In this document: positions 22,672 to 36,699 of the stretch, in pieces
How the letters are laid out: every line of letters starts with the position of its first letter
How positions within the stretch are numbered: position 1 is the first letter of the stretch
Translations under genes and position numbers: made by a program
NCBI GenBank assembly: GCA_032716605.1
Contig: CM064480.1
Location: 28,014,129-28,078,128 of the forward strand
Direction of reading: 5' to 3'
Source of the DNA: Paralithodes platypus
Taxonomy: Eukaryota; Arthropoda; Malacostraca; Decapoda; Lithodidae
Length of the DNA: 64,000 bases
The notes under the pieces: model-generated
Database searches by the model: none
What the model was told of the DNA's origin: nothing
The model's input: the letters and a program-made list of their open reading frames with translations, nothing else

Positions 22672-22682
22672 TATATATATAA
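22570..22682. repeat. (TA)n microsatellite
   Basis: Contains TATACTGTATATA and TATACAGTATATA interruptions. Confidence 0.95.
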
Positions 22683-23117
22683 CAAATTAATATTTGTCAG
22701 ATAAATTCAAATTCAGGGTGTAAACGTCTGTATGTTTGCCTGTACTCTTTATTAGGTTTCTTTGTTGAGATAGTTCTTTCTTGGTGAATTTTTCTACTAT
22801 TTCTTATGTCAAACGATTATTTTAGACACTAGATATTTTCAAGTATTTGTTTTACGTACTGGTACCGGTTCTGCTTAATTTTTATCAAGCGAGTTATATT
22901 AAACATTTTCTAACTTCATTGTCAAGATCCACGTTTTTATGTTTTTCTTATAGTTGTTTGCTCTGTTTTTTAGGATCATGATGTATACCTGAAGATGGCT
23001 GCTCATTGATAGCCGAAAATTCGTATAATAAAGATGGCATTGTTTGGAGTACTGTCCCTATTTGTCCTGCTGTTGTGGAAATTGCGGTGTCTCAGATCAC
23101 CCACAGATGTTTTAATA
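22683..23117. other. Unassigned; retroelement 3'-end-like motif near 22993-23036
   Basis: GAAGATGGCTGCTCATTGAT...GCCGAAAATTCGTATAATAAAG resembles the GTCGAAACG...AATAAAG motif found in the palindrome at 49450-51095. The class is uncertain. Confidence 0.35.
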
Positions 23118-25255
<2,138 letters not shown>

Positions 25256-25256
<1 letters not shown>

Positions 25257-25316
25257 TATATATATATATATATATATACTGTATAATATATATATATATA
25301 TATAATATATATACTG

Positions 25317-25411
<95 letters not shown>

Positions 25412-25480
25412 TATATATATATAGTATATGCGTGTGTAGGTGTGTCTGTGTGTGTGTGTGTGTGTGTACTACAGTATATA
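25256..25480. repeat. (TA)n then (GT)n microsatellite
   Basis: TA with TACTGTATA interruptions to about 25425, then GTGTGTGTGT at about 25447-25468. Confidence 0.95.
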
Positions 25481-25642
25481 GTCACTGTTGCTGGACCACT
25501 TTTTATCTTCGTCTCATCCTCCCTCTACCTGCTCTCTTCATCTTAACCCTATCTATACAGGGGTGACTTTTGTGGAAATATACCCCTGTTTCGCCCTTAT
25601 AAATTGACGAATATAATAGTTTCACTCCATTCATGTGTTGAA
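25481..25642. other. Unassigned
   Basis: No feature recognised. The left part may be a continuation of a LINE 3' remnant (CTTCGTCTCATCCTCCCTCTAC), unproven. Confidence 0.35.
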
Positions 25643-25968
25643 CAAAATCCGCCTCCCAGACCCCCTTCAACATTATGAACCCCTCCCAGACCCCCTTCAA
25701 CATTATGAACCCCTTCCAGACCCCCTTCAACATTATGAACCCCTCCCAGACCCCCTTCAACATTATGAACCCCTTCCAGACCCCCTTCAACATTATGAAC
25801 CCCTCCCAGACCCCCTTCAACATTATGAACCCCTCCCAGACCCCCTTCAACATTATGAACCCCTTCCAGACCCCCTTCAACATTATGAACCCCTCCCAGA
25901 CCCCCTTCAACATTATGAACCCCTTCCAGACCCCCTTCAACATTATGAACCCCTTCCAGACTTTCCTT
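25643..25968. repeat. 30 bp minisatellite, about 11 copies
   Basis: Unit CCAGACCCCCTTCAACATTA + TGAACCCCTC/T. C and T variants at one position partly alternate. 30 is divisible by 3, so artefactual ORFs run through on both strands. Confidence 0.95.
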
Positions 25969-26515
25969 CAACCGAAATTTTTATTTTTTTTCGACAGAAA
26001 AATTTGGCCAAAGGTCGATTTCTCTTAAATTGCAGGCTTGTTATCACTCGCTCAGAAAACAAATTATACCTGAATGGGGCGAACCGTGTTATACTAGCCA
26101 AATAAATGGAACGAAACGTCTTAAAATCGTCAATCTACCCTAGTCTTATATAGGGTTAACCTTGTTGCCTACACGCGATGTTTACCCACCAATAGTTGAT
26201 CATCAGTCGTCTTCTACAGAACCGGTACACTTCCAGCTTAGTTTGTCTTATTCGTCGTATTACCTTCTCTTTTCTTTAATATCATTGCCTTCTTCATCTT
26301 CTTCTTCTTCTTCTACTATTATTATTTGTGTTGTGATGTTCATGATAATCCTATATCTTGTTTGTTAGTATACAATACATCCTCATCATCTTTCATTCCA
26401 GAGATTTGTTGTCCATATATTGCCATTTATTTTCGTATCTTTCTACTTCTTCTTTTTCTTTTCTTTGTCTGTATACTATTTGTGAAGACTATCTCCATAT
26501 TTTGTGGTTGATTTG
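25969..26515. other. Unassigned; partial similarity to repeat family E2 near 25975-26030
   Basis: TTTTTTTCGACAGAAAAATTTGGCC is reminiscent of the TTTTTCTACCGAAAAATTTAC core of repeat E2 (44440-44770). A TTCTTC run lies near 26290-26315. No gene. Confidence 0.35.
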
Positions 26516-26625
26516 ATTTGCTATGATAAAATACAGTACATCAAAGGTACATTTGCTATGATAAAATACAGTACATCAAAGGTACATTTGCTATGATAAA
26601 ATACAGTACATCAAAGGTACATTTG
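26516..26625. repeat. 35 bp tandem repeat, 3 copies
   Basis: Unit GCTATGATAAAATACAGTAC + ATCAAAGGTACATTT. Confidence 0.95.
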
Positions 26626-26734
26626 CGGTCAAGGATTATTGGAACACTTCCAAATTATAAAAAACAAAACGGTGATCGCTAAGTAAGGAATCCTAATAAT
26701 ATTATTTCTATGGTGCATGAAGTTTATAATAATA

Positions 26735-27917
26735 GAACAATACATAACATCTCTTAACCCATACTCTAGTACTCTACCGTAGGATACAGTAATACCTATA
26801 CAACAATACATAACATCTCTTAACCCATACTCTAGTACTCTACCGTAGGATACAGTAATACCTATACAACAATACATAACATCTCTTAACCCATACTCTA
26901 GTACTCTACCGTAGGATACAGTAATACCTGTACAACAATACATAACATCTCTTAACCCATACTCTAGTACTCTACCGTAGGATACAGTAATACCTATACA
27001 ACAATACATAACATCTCTTAACCCATACTCTAGTACTCTACCGTAGGATACAGTAATACCTATACAACAATACATAACATCTCTTAACCCATACTCTAGT
27101 ACTCTACCGTAGGATACAGTAATACCTATACAACAATACATAACATCTCTTAACCCATACTCTAGTACTCTACCGTAGGATACAGTAATACCTATACAAC
27201 AATACATAACATCTCTTAACCCATACTCTAGTACTCTACCGTAGGATACAGTAATACCTATACAACAATACATAACATCTCTTAACCCATACTCTAGTAC
27301 TCTACCGTAGGATACAGTAATACCTATACAACAATACATAACATCTCTTAACCCATACTCTAGTACTCTACCGTAGGATACAGTAATACCTATACAACAA
27401 TACATAACATCTCTTAACCCATACTCTAGTACTCTACCGTAGGATACAGTAATACCTATACAACAATACATAACATCTCTTAACCCATACTCTAGTACTC
27501 TACCGTAGGATACAGTAATACCTATACAACAATACATAACATCTCTTAACCCATACTCTAGTACTCTACCGTAGGATACAGTAATACCTATACAACAATA
27601 CATAACATCTCTTAACCCATACTCTAGTACTCTACCGTAGGATACAGTAATACCTATACAACAATACATAACATCTCTTAACCCATACTCTAGTACTCTA
27701 CCGTAGGATACAGTAATACCTATACAACAATACATAACATCTCTTAACCCATACTCTAGTACTCTACCGTAGGATACAGTAATACCTGTACAACAATACA
27801 TAACATCTCTTAACCCATACTCTAGTACTCTACCGTAGGATACAGTAATACCTATACAACAATACATAACATCTCTTAACCCATACTCTAGTACTCTACC
27901 GTAGGATACAGTAATAA
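26735..27917. repeat. 66 bp minisatellite, about 18 copies
   Basis: Unit CAACAATACATAACATCTCT...CCGTAGGATACAGTAATACC. Copies are almost identical, with rare CTATA/CTGTA variants. 66 = 3 x 22, so one minus-strand frame stays open for 435 codons; there is no start context, no homology and no non-repetitive domain. Confidence 0.97.
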
Positions 27918-28029
27918 AAGTCCCCTGCAGTCCCAAGCACTCTGGCCAAAATGTGTTGCCATATCGAGAGCAGTGCTCAAACGTTCGTGGTACCAGGTAC
28001 AGGTTTGTACAGGTAGTTACAAGGAAAGT

Positions 28030-28160
28030 ACATTACTGACATTCGCCATCACTGGGACTGGGGAGTGACTTATCTACTGACGTTGATTCGCCATCACTGG
28101 GACTGGGGAGTGACTTATCTACTGACGGAGATTCGCAGTCGCTGGTATTGGAGGGGTTAA
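28030..28160. repeat. Short tandem repeat of ~46 bp, about 3 copies
   Basis: GATTCGCCATCACTGGGACTGGGGAGTGAC-like units, the last diverged, followed by AGGGGTTAAGG. Confidence 0.8.
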
Positions 28161-28204
28161 GGGGGGTCACATGCTTTTTTTCTCTTTCTCTCTTTTTCTC
28201 TCTT

Positions 28205-28497
28205 TCTCTGGCTTGTATCCATTCGACCCCATTCAGCCAACTGTTTGAAGACGTTTAACCCCATGCAGGTGTCGATTTCTTCCTGGCGAGCGATAGTGAG
28301 CCAGCATTGTGTGGAGAAATTCGGCTTTGTCAGAGACATTTTTCTATCGAAAAATGTACAAATGTAGCATCCTGTAAACATATATATATATATATACTGG
28401 CTCGCTACCGCTCGCCAGGAAAATATTGACACCTGGATGGGGGTAAACGTCTTGAAACAGCAGGCTGAATGGGGCCAAATGGATACAAGCAAAATAG
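28205..28497. mobile_element. Foldback of repeat E2 with TA core
   Basis: Left arm (28209-28305: CTTGTATCCATT...AAGACGTTTAACCCCAT...GGTGTCGATTTCTTCCTGG) and right arm (28398-28492) are inverted copies, about 90 percent by eye. Between them are TTTTTCTATCGAAAAATGTAC and a TA run. Single-orientation copies of the same family are at 44440-44770 and 56615-56935. Confidence 0.75.
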
Positions 28498-28865
28498 ACC
28501 GGGAGAGAAAAAGGTGGGCTGGCTTACATTATTAGGATTACAGTATTGCGTGTCAGTATTGTTCCAGCAAAGATTACATCATATCTGGTTTACCATTTGC
28601 AGTAGTATCACAAATGTATCTATATTATTCTAGCTAACATTATGCAATTATATTGAGGTTAGAGAGGATCTGTGAAAGTTAAAGGAATAAATGATATCAT
28701 CTATACACCATTCGAATTATAGAGGTCTTTCCCAAGGTGAATACAGTTGAATATAATGTTACAGTTCAATGGTATGTTTTACCCATTATATAATCTCAGA
28801 GGCGCGTAGATACTCTGAATTGGATTAAAAAAAATGGTTTTGTTTTTTTGTCCAAGAAATATAAA
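28498..28865. other. Unassigned
   Basis: AT-rich, no feature recognised. Confidence 0.4.
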
Positions 28866-30102
28866 GCGATTTAGTAAAGGGTAACTGGTACGGATGTTAG
28901 GTTTACCATTATTTAGTAAAGGGTAACTGGTACGGATGTTAGGTTTACCATTATTTAGTATAGGGTAACTGGTACGGATGTTAGGTTTACCATTATTTAG
29001 TAAAGGGTAACTGGTACGGATGTTAGGTTTACCATTATTTAGTATAGGGTAACTGGTACGGATGTTAGGTTTACCATTATTTAGTAAAGGGTAACTGGTA
29101 CGGATGTTAGGTTTACCATTATTTAGTATAGGGTAACTGGTACGGATGTTAGGTTTACCATTATTTAGTAAAGGGTAACTGGTACGGATGTTAGGTTTAC
29201 CATTATTTAGTATAGGGTAACTGGTACGGATGTTAGGTTTACCATTATTTAGTAAAGGGTAACTGGTACGGATGTTAGGTTTACCATTATTTAGTATAGG
29301 GTAACTGGTACGGATGTTAGGTTTACCATTATTTAGTAAAGGGTAACTGGTACGGATGTTAGGTTTACCATTATTTAGTATAGGGTAACTGGTACGGATG
29401 TTAGGTTTACCATTATTTAGTAAAGGGTAACTGGTACGGATGTTAGGTTTACCATTATTTAGTATAGGGTAACTGGTACGGATGTTAGGTTTACCATTAT
29501 TTAGTAAAGGGTAACTGGTACGGATGTTAGGTTTACCATTATTTAGTATAGGGTAACTGGTACGGATGTTAGGTTTACCATTATTTAGTAAAGGGTAACT
29601 GGTACGGATGTTAGGTTTACCATTATTTAGTATAGGGTAACTGGTACGGATGTTAGGTTTACCATTATTTAGTAAAGGGTAACTGGTACGGATGTTAGGT
29701 TTACCATTATTTAGTATAGGGTAACTGGTACGGATGTTAGGTTTACCATTATTTAGTATAGGGTAACTGGTACGGATGTTAGGTTTACCATTATTTAGTA
29801 TAGGGTAACTGGTACGGATGTTAGGTTTACCATTATTTAGTAAAGGGTAACTGGTACGGATGTTAGGTTTACCATTATTTAGTATAGGGTAACTGGTACG
29901 GATGTTAGGTTTACCATTATTTAGTATAGGGTAACTGGTACGGATGTTAGGTTTACCATTATTTAGTAAAGGGTAACTGGTACGGATGTTAGGTTTACCA
30001 TTATTTAGTATAGGGTAACTGGTATGGATGTTAGGTTTACCATTATTTAGTATAGGGTAACTGGTACGGATGTTAGGTTTACCATTATTTAGTATAGGGT
30101 AA
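28866..30102. repeat. 42 bp minisatellite, about 29 copies, alternating A/B units
   Basis: Unit TTTAGTAaAGGGTAACTGGT + ACGGATGTTAGGTTTACCATTA. Position TAGTAAAG/TAGTATAG alternates regularly over most of the array, giving an 84 bp higher-order repeat. 42 is divisible by 3, hence a 450-codon artefactual frame on the minus strand. Confidence 0.97.
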
Positions 30103-30540
30103 TATTTTCCCCAAGAGTGGTCCCAAAACACTTCCTTTTGGGACTCCTGCTACAATGTGTGCAGCTCTGAAGTGTTTCCATGTAGTACCACTCTTAATTG
30201 TCTGTTTCTTAGATAATTTTCCAACAGGAAAAATTATTTGCTCTCCACCCCAACTGCCTTTAGTTTTTTCATTAGTCCATTGTGCCATACTCTGTCAAAA
30301 GGCACCTTCTATGTCAAAGGAGTACAAAGGAAATCAAGCAACAACAGATCTAGTGATCCCTCTAGGCTGCTTGTCCTCCAAAACACTGCGGATCAAGTGT
30401 CCAAACAGTGGTTTAGAGTGGGTAAGGGAAAATTGGAAAGGAAACCACTGCCCTGGAACTAATGTATGTGGCAGGACTAGGAAGTTAGTAGGGGTCCTAG
30501 GGGACAGAGGGGTTAGTAACATAGCACAGTTATAAGGATC
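30103..30540 (-). mobile_element. LINE RT fragment abutting the 42 bp array
   Basis: The minus strand encodes FPLYSFDIEGAF (RT motif A region, cf. DIEGAFDRVWH) followed, after a frame change, by AGVPKGSVLGPLL (RT motif B). The fragment stops exactly where the 42 bp array begins. The clade is Jockey-like by these motifs. Confidence 0.75.
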
Positions 30541-30784
30541 TTTTGTATATCTGGGAAAAAGAGAGTAACGTCTTAGTATTATATAAACGCAATAATCCTT
30601 TGATGAATCTGAGGGGGGAATAAAATTAATTAAAGTTATTCATTTACAAACGCAGTCAGTCACGGGTTTGATGCAAGATATTTTGTATTAGTGAAGACAT
30701 AAAATAATCTCAGAGTACACTATGATCTCTAAATCTTCATAACACCAAAGTCTCTAAATGCATTAACGACATTATTCATAAGAC
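30541..30784. other. Unassigned, possibly LINE 3' UTR
   Basis: AT-rich; may be the 3' untranslated end of the CR1-like LINE on the minus strand. Confidence 0.35.
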
Positions 30785-33700
30785 TACTATTACAGTTTGT
30801 CTAGGCGAAGTTTAAAAGAATCAATGGTGCTGCAGTCTATAACATCTCGGGGTAGCCCATTTCCACAAGTTGACAACTCGATTGAAGAAGGAATTCTTAG
30901 ATTCGTGCGAGTTAAAAGATTTACCAATAATTTTGCAACCGTTTCCCCGCGTGTAATTAGACTGGTCGATAGTGAAGTACTAACTACAGTTCATATTGTC
31001 GATGCCTTTGATGATTTTGAACACTTGAATCAAGTCGCCTCTTAATCTTCACTGGGTTAAAGGAAATAGATTTAATTATCTAAGACGTTCCTCGTATGGT
31101 TTGTTCTTTAGGCTAGGTATCATTTTGGTAACTCTACGTTGAACTCATTCTAGCTTGTCTATGTCTTTTTGGTAATAAGTGCACCAGGACTGAACGCAGT
31201 ATTTCAGAAGAGGGCGGACTAAGGAATTGTAAAGAGTAAGGATAACTTCTTTTGATTTATGCTCAAATGACCTGCCTATAAAGCCAATTATTTTGTTTGC
31301 CTTCTTAACAACTTCTGAACATTGTTGACTCGGTTTTAGGTTACTCGATATTGTTACTCCCATATCGGTCTCTCTGTCTACACTCTTAAGCTGAGTGCCA
31401 TTCATCGAATAGTTTGCTGTCTCAATTTGGTATCCGATATGTAGTACTTTACATTTATCTGCATTGAAACTCATTTGCCAAATTTGGGCCCAACATGACA
31501 ACTTATCTATATTGTGTTGCACATCATCAAATTGTTCCTTTGAGAGTACGCTATTTGCAATTTTTGTATCGTCAGCAAAGTTTTGAGATTGTACAGGTGA
31601 GACCCTCATCTATGTCGTTGATGTAAATTAGAAAGAGAATTGGTCCTAGTACCGATCCCTGGGGTACCCCACTATACTTACATTGGTCCATTTAGATGCC
31701 TTATCGTTTATGACTACTCTTTGCTTTCTGTCGCTGAGCCAATTTTCTATCCATTTCAACACACCGTCTTGTATTCCATGCGCTTTTAATTTTAGCAGTA
31801 AGCATTTGTTGGGAACTTTGTCAAAGGCCTTTTGAAAATCAAGGTATATAATATCTACAGCTTTACTCTTATCATAGAGGTTGAGGAAGTCTAAGAGGTT
31901 TGTTAAGCAGGAACGTTTGTTACGAAATCCGTATTGAGTATCTTTAAGTATATTATTTTCCTCTAAGTGATTTACAATTCTGTCTCTTATGAGTGTTTCT
32001 AGCATTTTACATACAACTGAGGTTAAGCTAATTGGAGGATAGTTACTGGGTAGGGAATTGCTACTTTTTTTTAATATCGGTGTTACGTTGGCTAGCTTCC
32101 ACTGATCAGGCATAGTTCCAAACTGCAAGGGTTTATTGAATAACAATGTCAGTGGTTTGGAGAGCTCATCCTTAGCTTCCTTTAGAACTCTAGGTGAGAT
32201 TGTATCAGGTCCAGGCGATTTATTTACCTTGAGTTTATCTAAACATTTCAATACTTCTCTCTCTGTGATGGTGATATTGCTTAGAACATCAGAATTATCT
32301 ATCTGAACTGGCGATGCTGTAGGGATATCACTGAGGTCTTCTGTAGTAATAACTGATGCAAAGAATGCATTAAGGACACTACTCATTTGAACTTCGTCTT
32401 TGGTGTATTCTCCATTTTCATCGACTAACGGTCCAACAGTTGAAGTAACTACTCTCTTCTTTCTGATATAACTATAGAATTCTTTCGGGTTTGTTTTACT
32501 TTGATTCGCAACATGTAACTCCAGGATCTTTTTACTTTGCTTAATTAACCCCTTCAGACTCGTATGACTTTTTGGCTTTGCGTCGTAGTTTTATCAATTT
32601 CATCCGTTCTTCGTAATTTTGTGAGGATATTAATCTATCGTTAGCAAACTTTTTAGCAAGCAAACAGCCTGAAATCTCTTTATTCCACCATTAGGGCTTA
32701 CCATTATGGCCTGTACGCCGTATTATAGATGGTATGCAGTCTTGCACTTATTTTAGGTAAGTGTTTGCGAATAATTCCCAAGATGTATTTATGTCGTTAT
32801 TGTTAATTAGAAAACTCCAGTCAGTTTCTTTGAACATTGCACTAAGTTTACGAAAGTTTGCTTTCTTGAAATTAGGGACTTTCTCGATGCTGCTATTTGG
32901 TTCGTTACTAGTAAACTTTAAACTGAAAGTTATCGTACGATGGTCGCTGTTACTGAATTCATCACTGTCATTCATATTCTCTATCAATTCTTCTTTTGTT
33001 GAAAGTACAAGGTCAAGGACGTTATTTCCACAGGTTGGAGATCTAACAAATTAATATAGCGAACTCTCTTGCAAGTTTGCATACAGGTCTTGTCCAGAGT
33101 GTGAAGTAATACTATCTCCCCACTTGGTCACAGGTAAATTGAAGTCGCCAAAAAGGACGGTATCTTGCTAGTTACTTACGTCTGCAATTTGCTCATAAAT
33201 TTCTCGGTCAGTTTGCACTGATTGAGCTGGAGGTCTGTATATTAATGCAAGTAATATATGTGTACCTTTATTATTCTTTATTAGCACAAAGGATGTGTCG
33301 ACGTTTACAATTTGAGGTTTTGACAAAAGGATCGGGTTAAAACGCCACCTCTATATTTATTTATTCGGCTTTTCTCAAACATTACATAACTGTAAAGTGA
33401 ATACTCTGCTAAAAAGTCTCTGTCTTCTGTATTGAGCCAATATTCTGTTATGCCAATAACATCGTAATTTTCTGTAAACACTAGTTCCTTTAAATCTGAA
33501 AATTTATTGCGTATGCTACGAGCATTTTCATAAAAAAACTTTAAAGTTTCGGATATAGAATTCACAGAACGCTCTTTAATCAAATTCTTGGTTCTGGTCG
33601 GATCTACATTTATGTACCTGTCTGACCTTGGTCCTCGATCCTCGTCCCTGGTTGTCCTTGGTCCTCGCTGTCCTCGATCATATTCCCTGGTGGTCCTTGG

Positions 33701-34850
33701 TCCTCGCTGTCCTTGATCATCGTCTCTGGTGGTCCTCGGTCCTCGCTGTCCTCGATCGTCGTCCCTGGTAGTCCTCAGTCCTCGACCATCATCCCTGGTG
33801 GTCCACTGTCCTCGATCCTCGACCATGGTGGTCCTCGGGCCTCGATCCTCGTTCCTGGTGGTCCTTGATTGACTCTGCTTCTTTTCCGAAAATCCTTTAC
33901 TGCGTCGCGAAGCAGGCGGCCAAATCGTGCTGCTCCCACCTGGTTGAGATGGACTCCATCCGCTCCAAACAGATGGTCTTCACAGTAGAAGTCATCCCAG
34001 GTATTGATGAATCCAACGTTTTCCTCCCTGCAGAGGTCAGCCAGTCGACGATTTATGCTAGTGGCTATGTTGAAGAATCGGCTCTTCACACCGATCCTGG
34101 GGACGATCCCTGATATGATGACTCTGCGTGACTTTTCCTTATACGTCTGAATCAGCTTCTGGTAGGCTACTTCAGCATGAGGTCCTCCGGTCGGGTCCGC
34201 TGCACGTCATTAGATCCGACATGAGTGACGTACATTGTGCACGAGGGGGTTAACTTTGAAACTTCGTTGACTGCAGCTGCAACGTCGTCCACACCGCCAC
34301 CCGGGATACAGAAGCGCTTTCTGGTCCTGGGTGCCCTGGCGCAGAACTCCGTAAGTTGTCCACGAACGATGGAATCTCCTACGAGCCGAATTTCTTCTAT
34401 TTCTTCTTCGTCGTCTAAGTCCGCAAGAATCTGGTAACGGTTTTGGCACATGGTTTCGGTGATGATATTCCTTGTGATGGGGCGAACGTTGTTTCTCACG
34501 ACGCGGAAGTGGTCCTTAGGGAGAGCGGAGTCATTATTTGAATTTTCCTGACGTGGTGCATGTACTGAAGAGGGTACCGCTATATCAGGTGTTGGGCTGT
34601 TGGAAGATGCCACAGTTGTAGTAATTGCTTCATTTGATGATACTCCTACGTTGAGCGTTGTAAATTCTTGGAGTGTTTCCAGCTTCTTGGTGAGGGTGTT
34701 TATCTTGACATTAGCTTCATCCAGTTTAGCTGCCAAATCTTCTCGGAGCTGACAGAATCGGCAGACACGAACCTCGAGGCAGGCAAACATGGTAAACATG
34801 GTAGGGCCAAACCTATCGGAACAGTTTGTGCAGGCGCGAGACATGGTGAT
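30785..34850 (-). mobile_element. CR1-like LINE, nearly complete but broken
   Basis: About 4.1 kb on the minus strand with all domains in order. ORF1 starts near 34844: a Cys-rich N-terminus (CTNCSDRF...CRFCQLRED), a coiled-coil-like stretch (EANVKINTLTKKLETLQEF), then an SGNH esterase (VGDSIVRG, THVGSNDV, and FGADGVHLNQVGAARFG). ORF2: endonuclease (YENARSIRNKFSDLKELV, IGITEYWL, SDHRTITFSL near 32930). RT follows (NKSPGPDTISPRVLKEAKDE, LDFQKAFDKVP, FADDTKI near 31580). The tail runs to about 30790. Stops and frameshifts separate the pieces (near 33800, 32990, 32400, 31640), so it is not autonomous. It lies antisense in MFSD12 intron 1. Confidence 0.9.
33633..33860. repeat. ~35 bp degenerate tandem repeat inside the CR1 LINE
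   Basis: CCTGGTGGTCCTCGGTCCTC / GCTGTCCTCGATCATCG units, about 6, at the junction between the esterase and endonuclease ORFs. It translates as an RGPRTTRDDD repeat, so it could be an in-frame linker or a later expansion. Confidence 0.8.
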
Positions 34851-34865
34851 AATAACAAAACTTTA

Positions 34866-34995
34866 AATCACTTCACTCACTTCAAGTCACTTCTAATCAC
34901 TTATATCACTTCAGAACACTTTTTTCACTTCACACACTTCAGATCACTTTACTCACTTCACTCACTGTAAATCACTTCACTCACTTTATATCACT
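34866..34995. repeat. Degenerate (TCACT)n repeat upstream of the LINE
   Basis: CACTTCACTCACTTCAAGTC-like repeats just 5' of the CR1 ORF1 start; may be its 5' UTR or the insertion target. Confidence 0.75.
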
Positions 34996-35306
34996 TCACG
35001 TCACTTATAATACAATTTAAGCCAGAAAATTTTACATTTACATAAAGTCAATAATACACCTGGAGTGAAAAAGAAAAATTACCAGATTTACTAGAAAGTA
35101 CAAAAGTAGATGTGAATGTGAGGTTAAAGTAACCTAGTGAGAAACTGGAAAACAATAATAGCTATAGTATATACAGTGGTCGACACAACATAATAATGGA
35201 ATGTGTAATATCCCTGACAAGAGTGTAATAGGCCTATTAATATGATGACAAGTATCTGAACTGCGCTTAATAGGCTATCAAAAAGTATCACAGTAACTAA
35301 ATTATT
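34996..35306. other. Unassigned AT-rich
   Basis: No feature recognised. Confidence 0.4.
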
Positions 35307-35965
35307 CTAACCCAATAAGGCAAGTACGGCAGTTCGTTTCCCCTTTTCTAGTGCTGTAGTCCATTGTGAAGCCATTAGAAGGTGTAGATCTGCAGCTGAG
35401 TAGCCTCTTCGAAATCCAAACTGCCTTGGACATAATATATGTTTTTTCTCTAAGTGAGCAGTGAGTCTCGCAGATATTATTTTTTCTAATACTTTGCTTA
35501 ATATCGGGTGTAAGGACATTGGGCGGTAGTTATTCACCTCACTTTTGTTTCCTTTCTTATAGACTGGCACAACATTACTAATTTTCTATAAGTTTGGCCA
35601 CAGTTCCTGATCAAAACAGTTGTTAAATATTATTGAAAGAGGAGTAGCTAGTTCCGATGCACATCTTTTTAGTATGCGAGAGCTGATTCCATCAGGTCCT
35701 ACTGCTTTTGTTTCGTCTAGTCCACTGAGAAGATTCTTGACTTCTTCTTTTGTTGTTTGTACTCTCCTTGGCTTCTCCTTAGAAAGAGCAGGTATCTGTG
35801 GTGGTTTTTGGTGAGGGTTAGGCACACTCATCTTATTTGCAAAGCGATTGCCCAGAGCATTAACTTTGTCTAGATTGATCGTTGCCATGGAACCAGTTGG
35901 AAGGACAATAGTTGGAATATTATCTTCTCTTAACCCGAGAAGTGCGATAAGCCTCGCGGAAGTAT
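35307..35965 (-). mobile_element. Jockey-like LINE fragment (linker and RT N-terminus)
   Basis: The minus strand encodes KVNALGNRFANKMSVPNP, KAVGPDGISSRILKRCASEL, then in another frame VYKKGNKSEVNNYRPMSLHP and RQFGFRRGYSAADLHLL. These are RT motifs 0-2. It ends before the catalytic DD box. The frame breaks at about 35580 with a stop. Confidence 0.8.
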
Positions 35966-36039
35966 GTGCATAGTGAATGCGATAGGCCACATGGAAGCAA
36001 GACCATGAAAAAACCCTTCCAAAACACACCAGGCCCAGG

Positions 36040-36460
36040 GGCTTTCAAACAAAGGAATATGTCATTAGGTGAGATCATTCCCCTCTAGTACTTCTTACCA
36101 CTCATCCCCATGTGTCTGAACCCCCCCCCCCCCTTTCCCCTCTCCTCAATTATCAGCTATTGTTCCTCATATTTCCCCCATTTATCGGGTATTGTTCGCG
36201 CGAATTTATCTCGCGCGGTTTCATACACAACAGCGAGTCACTTAGAGATCTTGTGCAACACTGAGAGATCTCCCGCAGCCGTCAGTGTGTTGCCAGACGT
36301 TGCAAAGGGAGGATATATGTCTCTCCTCCTCCTGCCTGAGTATACGATCGGGCGGCAAAATTATACGTTTTTGACCCACCAATTGCTATTCCCACTACTT
36401 TTATCGCCCTTCAAGGTTCATATGTTCATCATATATGTAAAATAAGTGCACATGGAAAAG
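36040..36460. mobile_element. Diverged copy of TTAA element family A
   Basis: Shares with 10574-11217 the block GTGAGATCATTCCCCTCTA, ACCACTCATCCCCATGTGTC, a poly-C tract, and CTCAATTATCAGCTATTGTTCC. Clear TTAA-bounded ends are not visible. Confidence 0.6.
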
Positions 36461-36699
36461 AAATAATGCTTTATATGGTAGATATAATTAATTCTGTCAG
36501 AATCTAAGGTAATTTATTTGCTTATAACTACGTTTGTCACAGGCCAGTCTCATTCTCCTCTGGTTAAGATACCTCTCTATCTCTCTCTCTCTCTCAATGT
36601 CATCCCTTCTTCGCACGACTATCTACTGTATATAATCAAAAAGCAATTTGTCTTAAGTATCCACCAAACTAACACTTATCACCCCTCATAAATTTGCAG

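Noticed and set aside
25503..26105. Repetitive ORFs over the 30 bp array
   Set aside because: Unit length divisible by three; overlapping ORFs on both strands with no domain.
26629..27936. 435-codon minus-strand ORF over the 66 bp array
   Set aside because: The frame is open only because 66 is divisible by 3 and the unit lacks a stop in that frame; there is no non-repetitive domain or gene context.
28779..30131. 450-codon minus-strand ORF over the 42 bp array
   Set aside because: Same reason (42 = 3 x 14); the ends run into unrelated sequence and a LINE fragment.
32540..32600. TTAACCCCTTCAG in the CR1 LINE as another family H end
   Set aside because: The LINE reading frame is too degraded here and no second end is found, so chance cannot be excluded.
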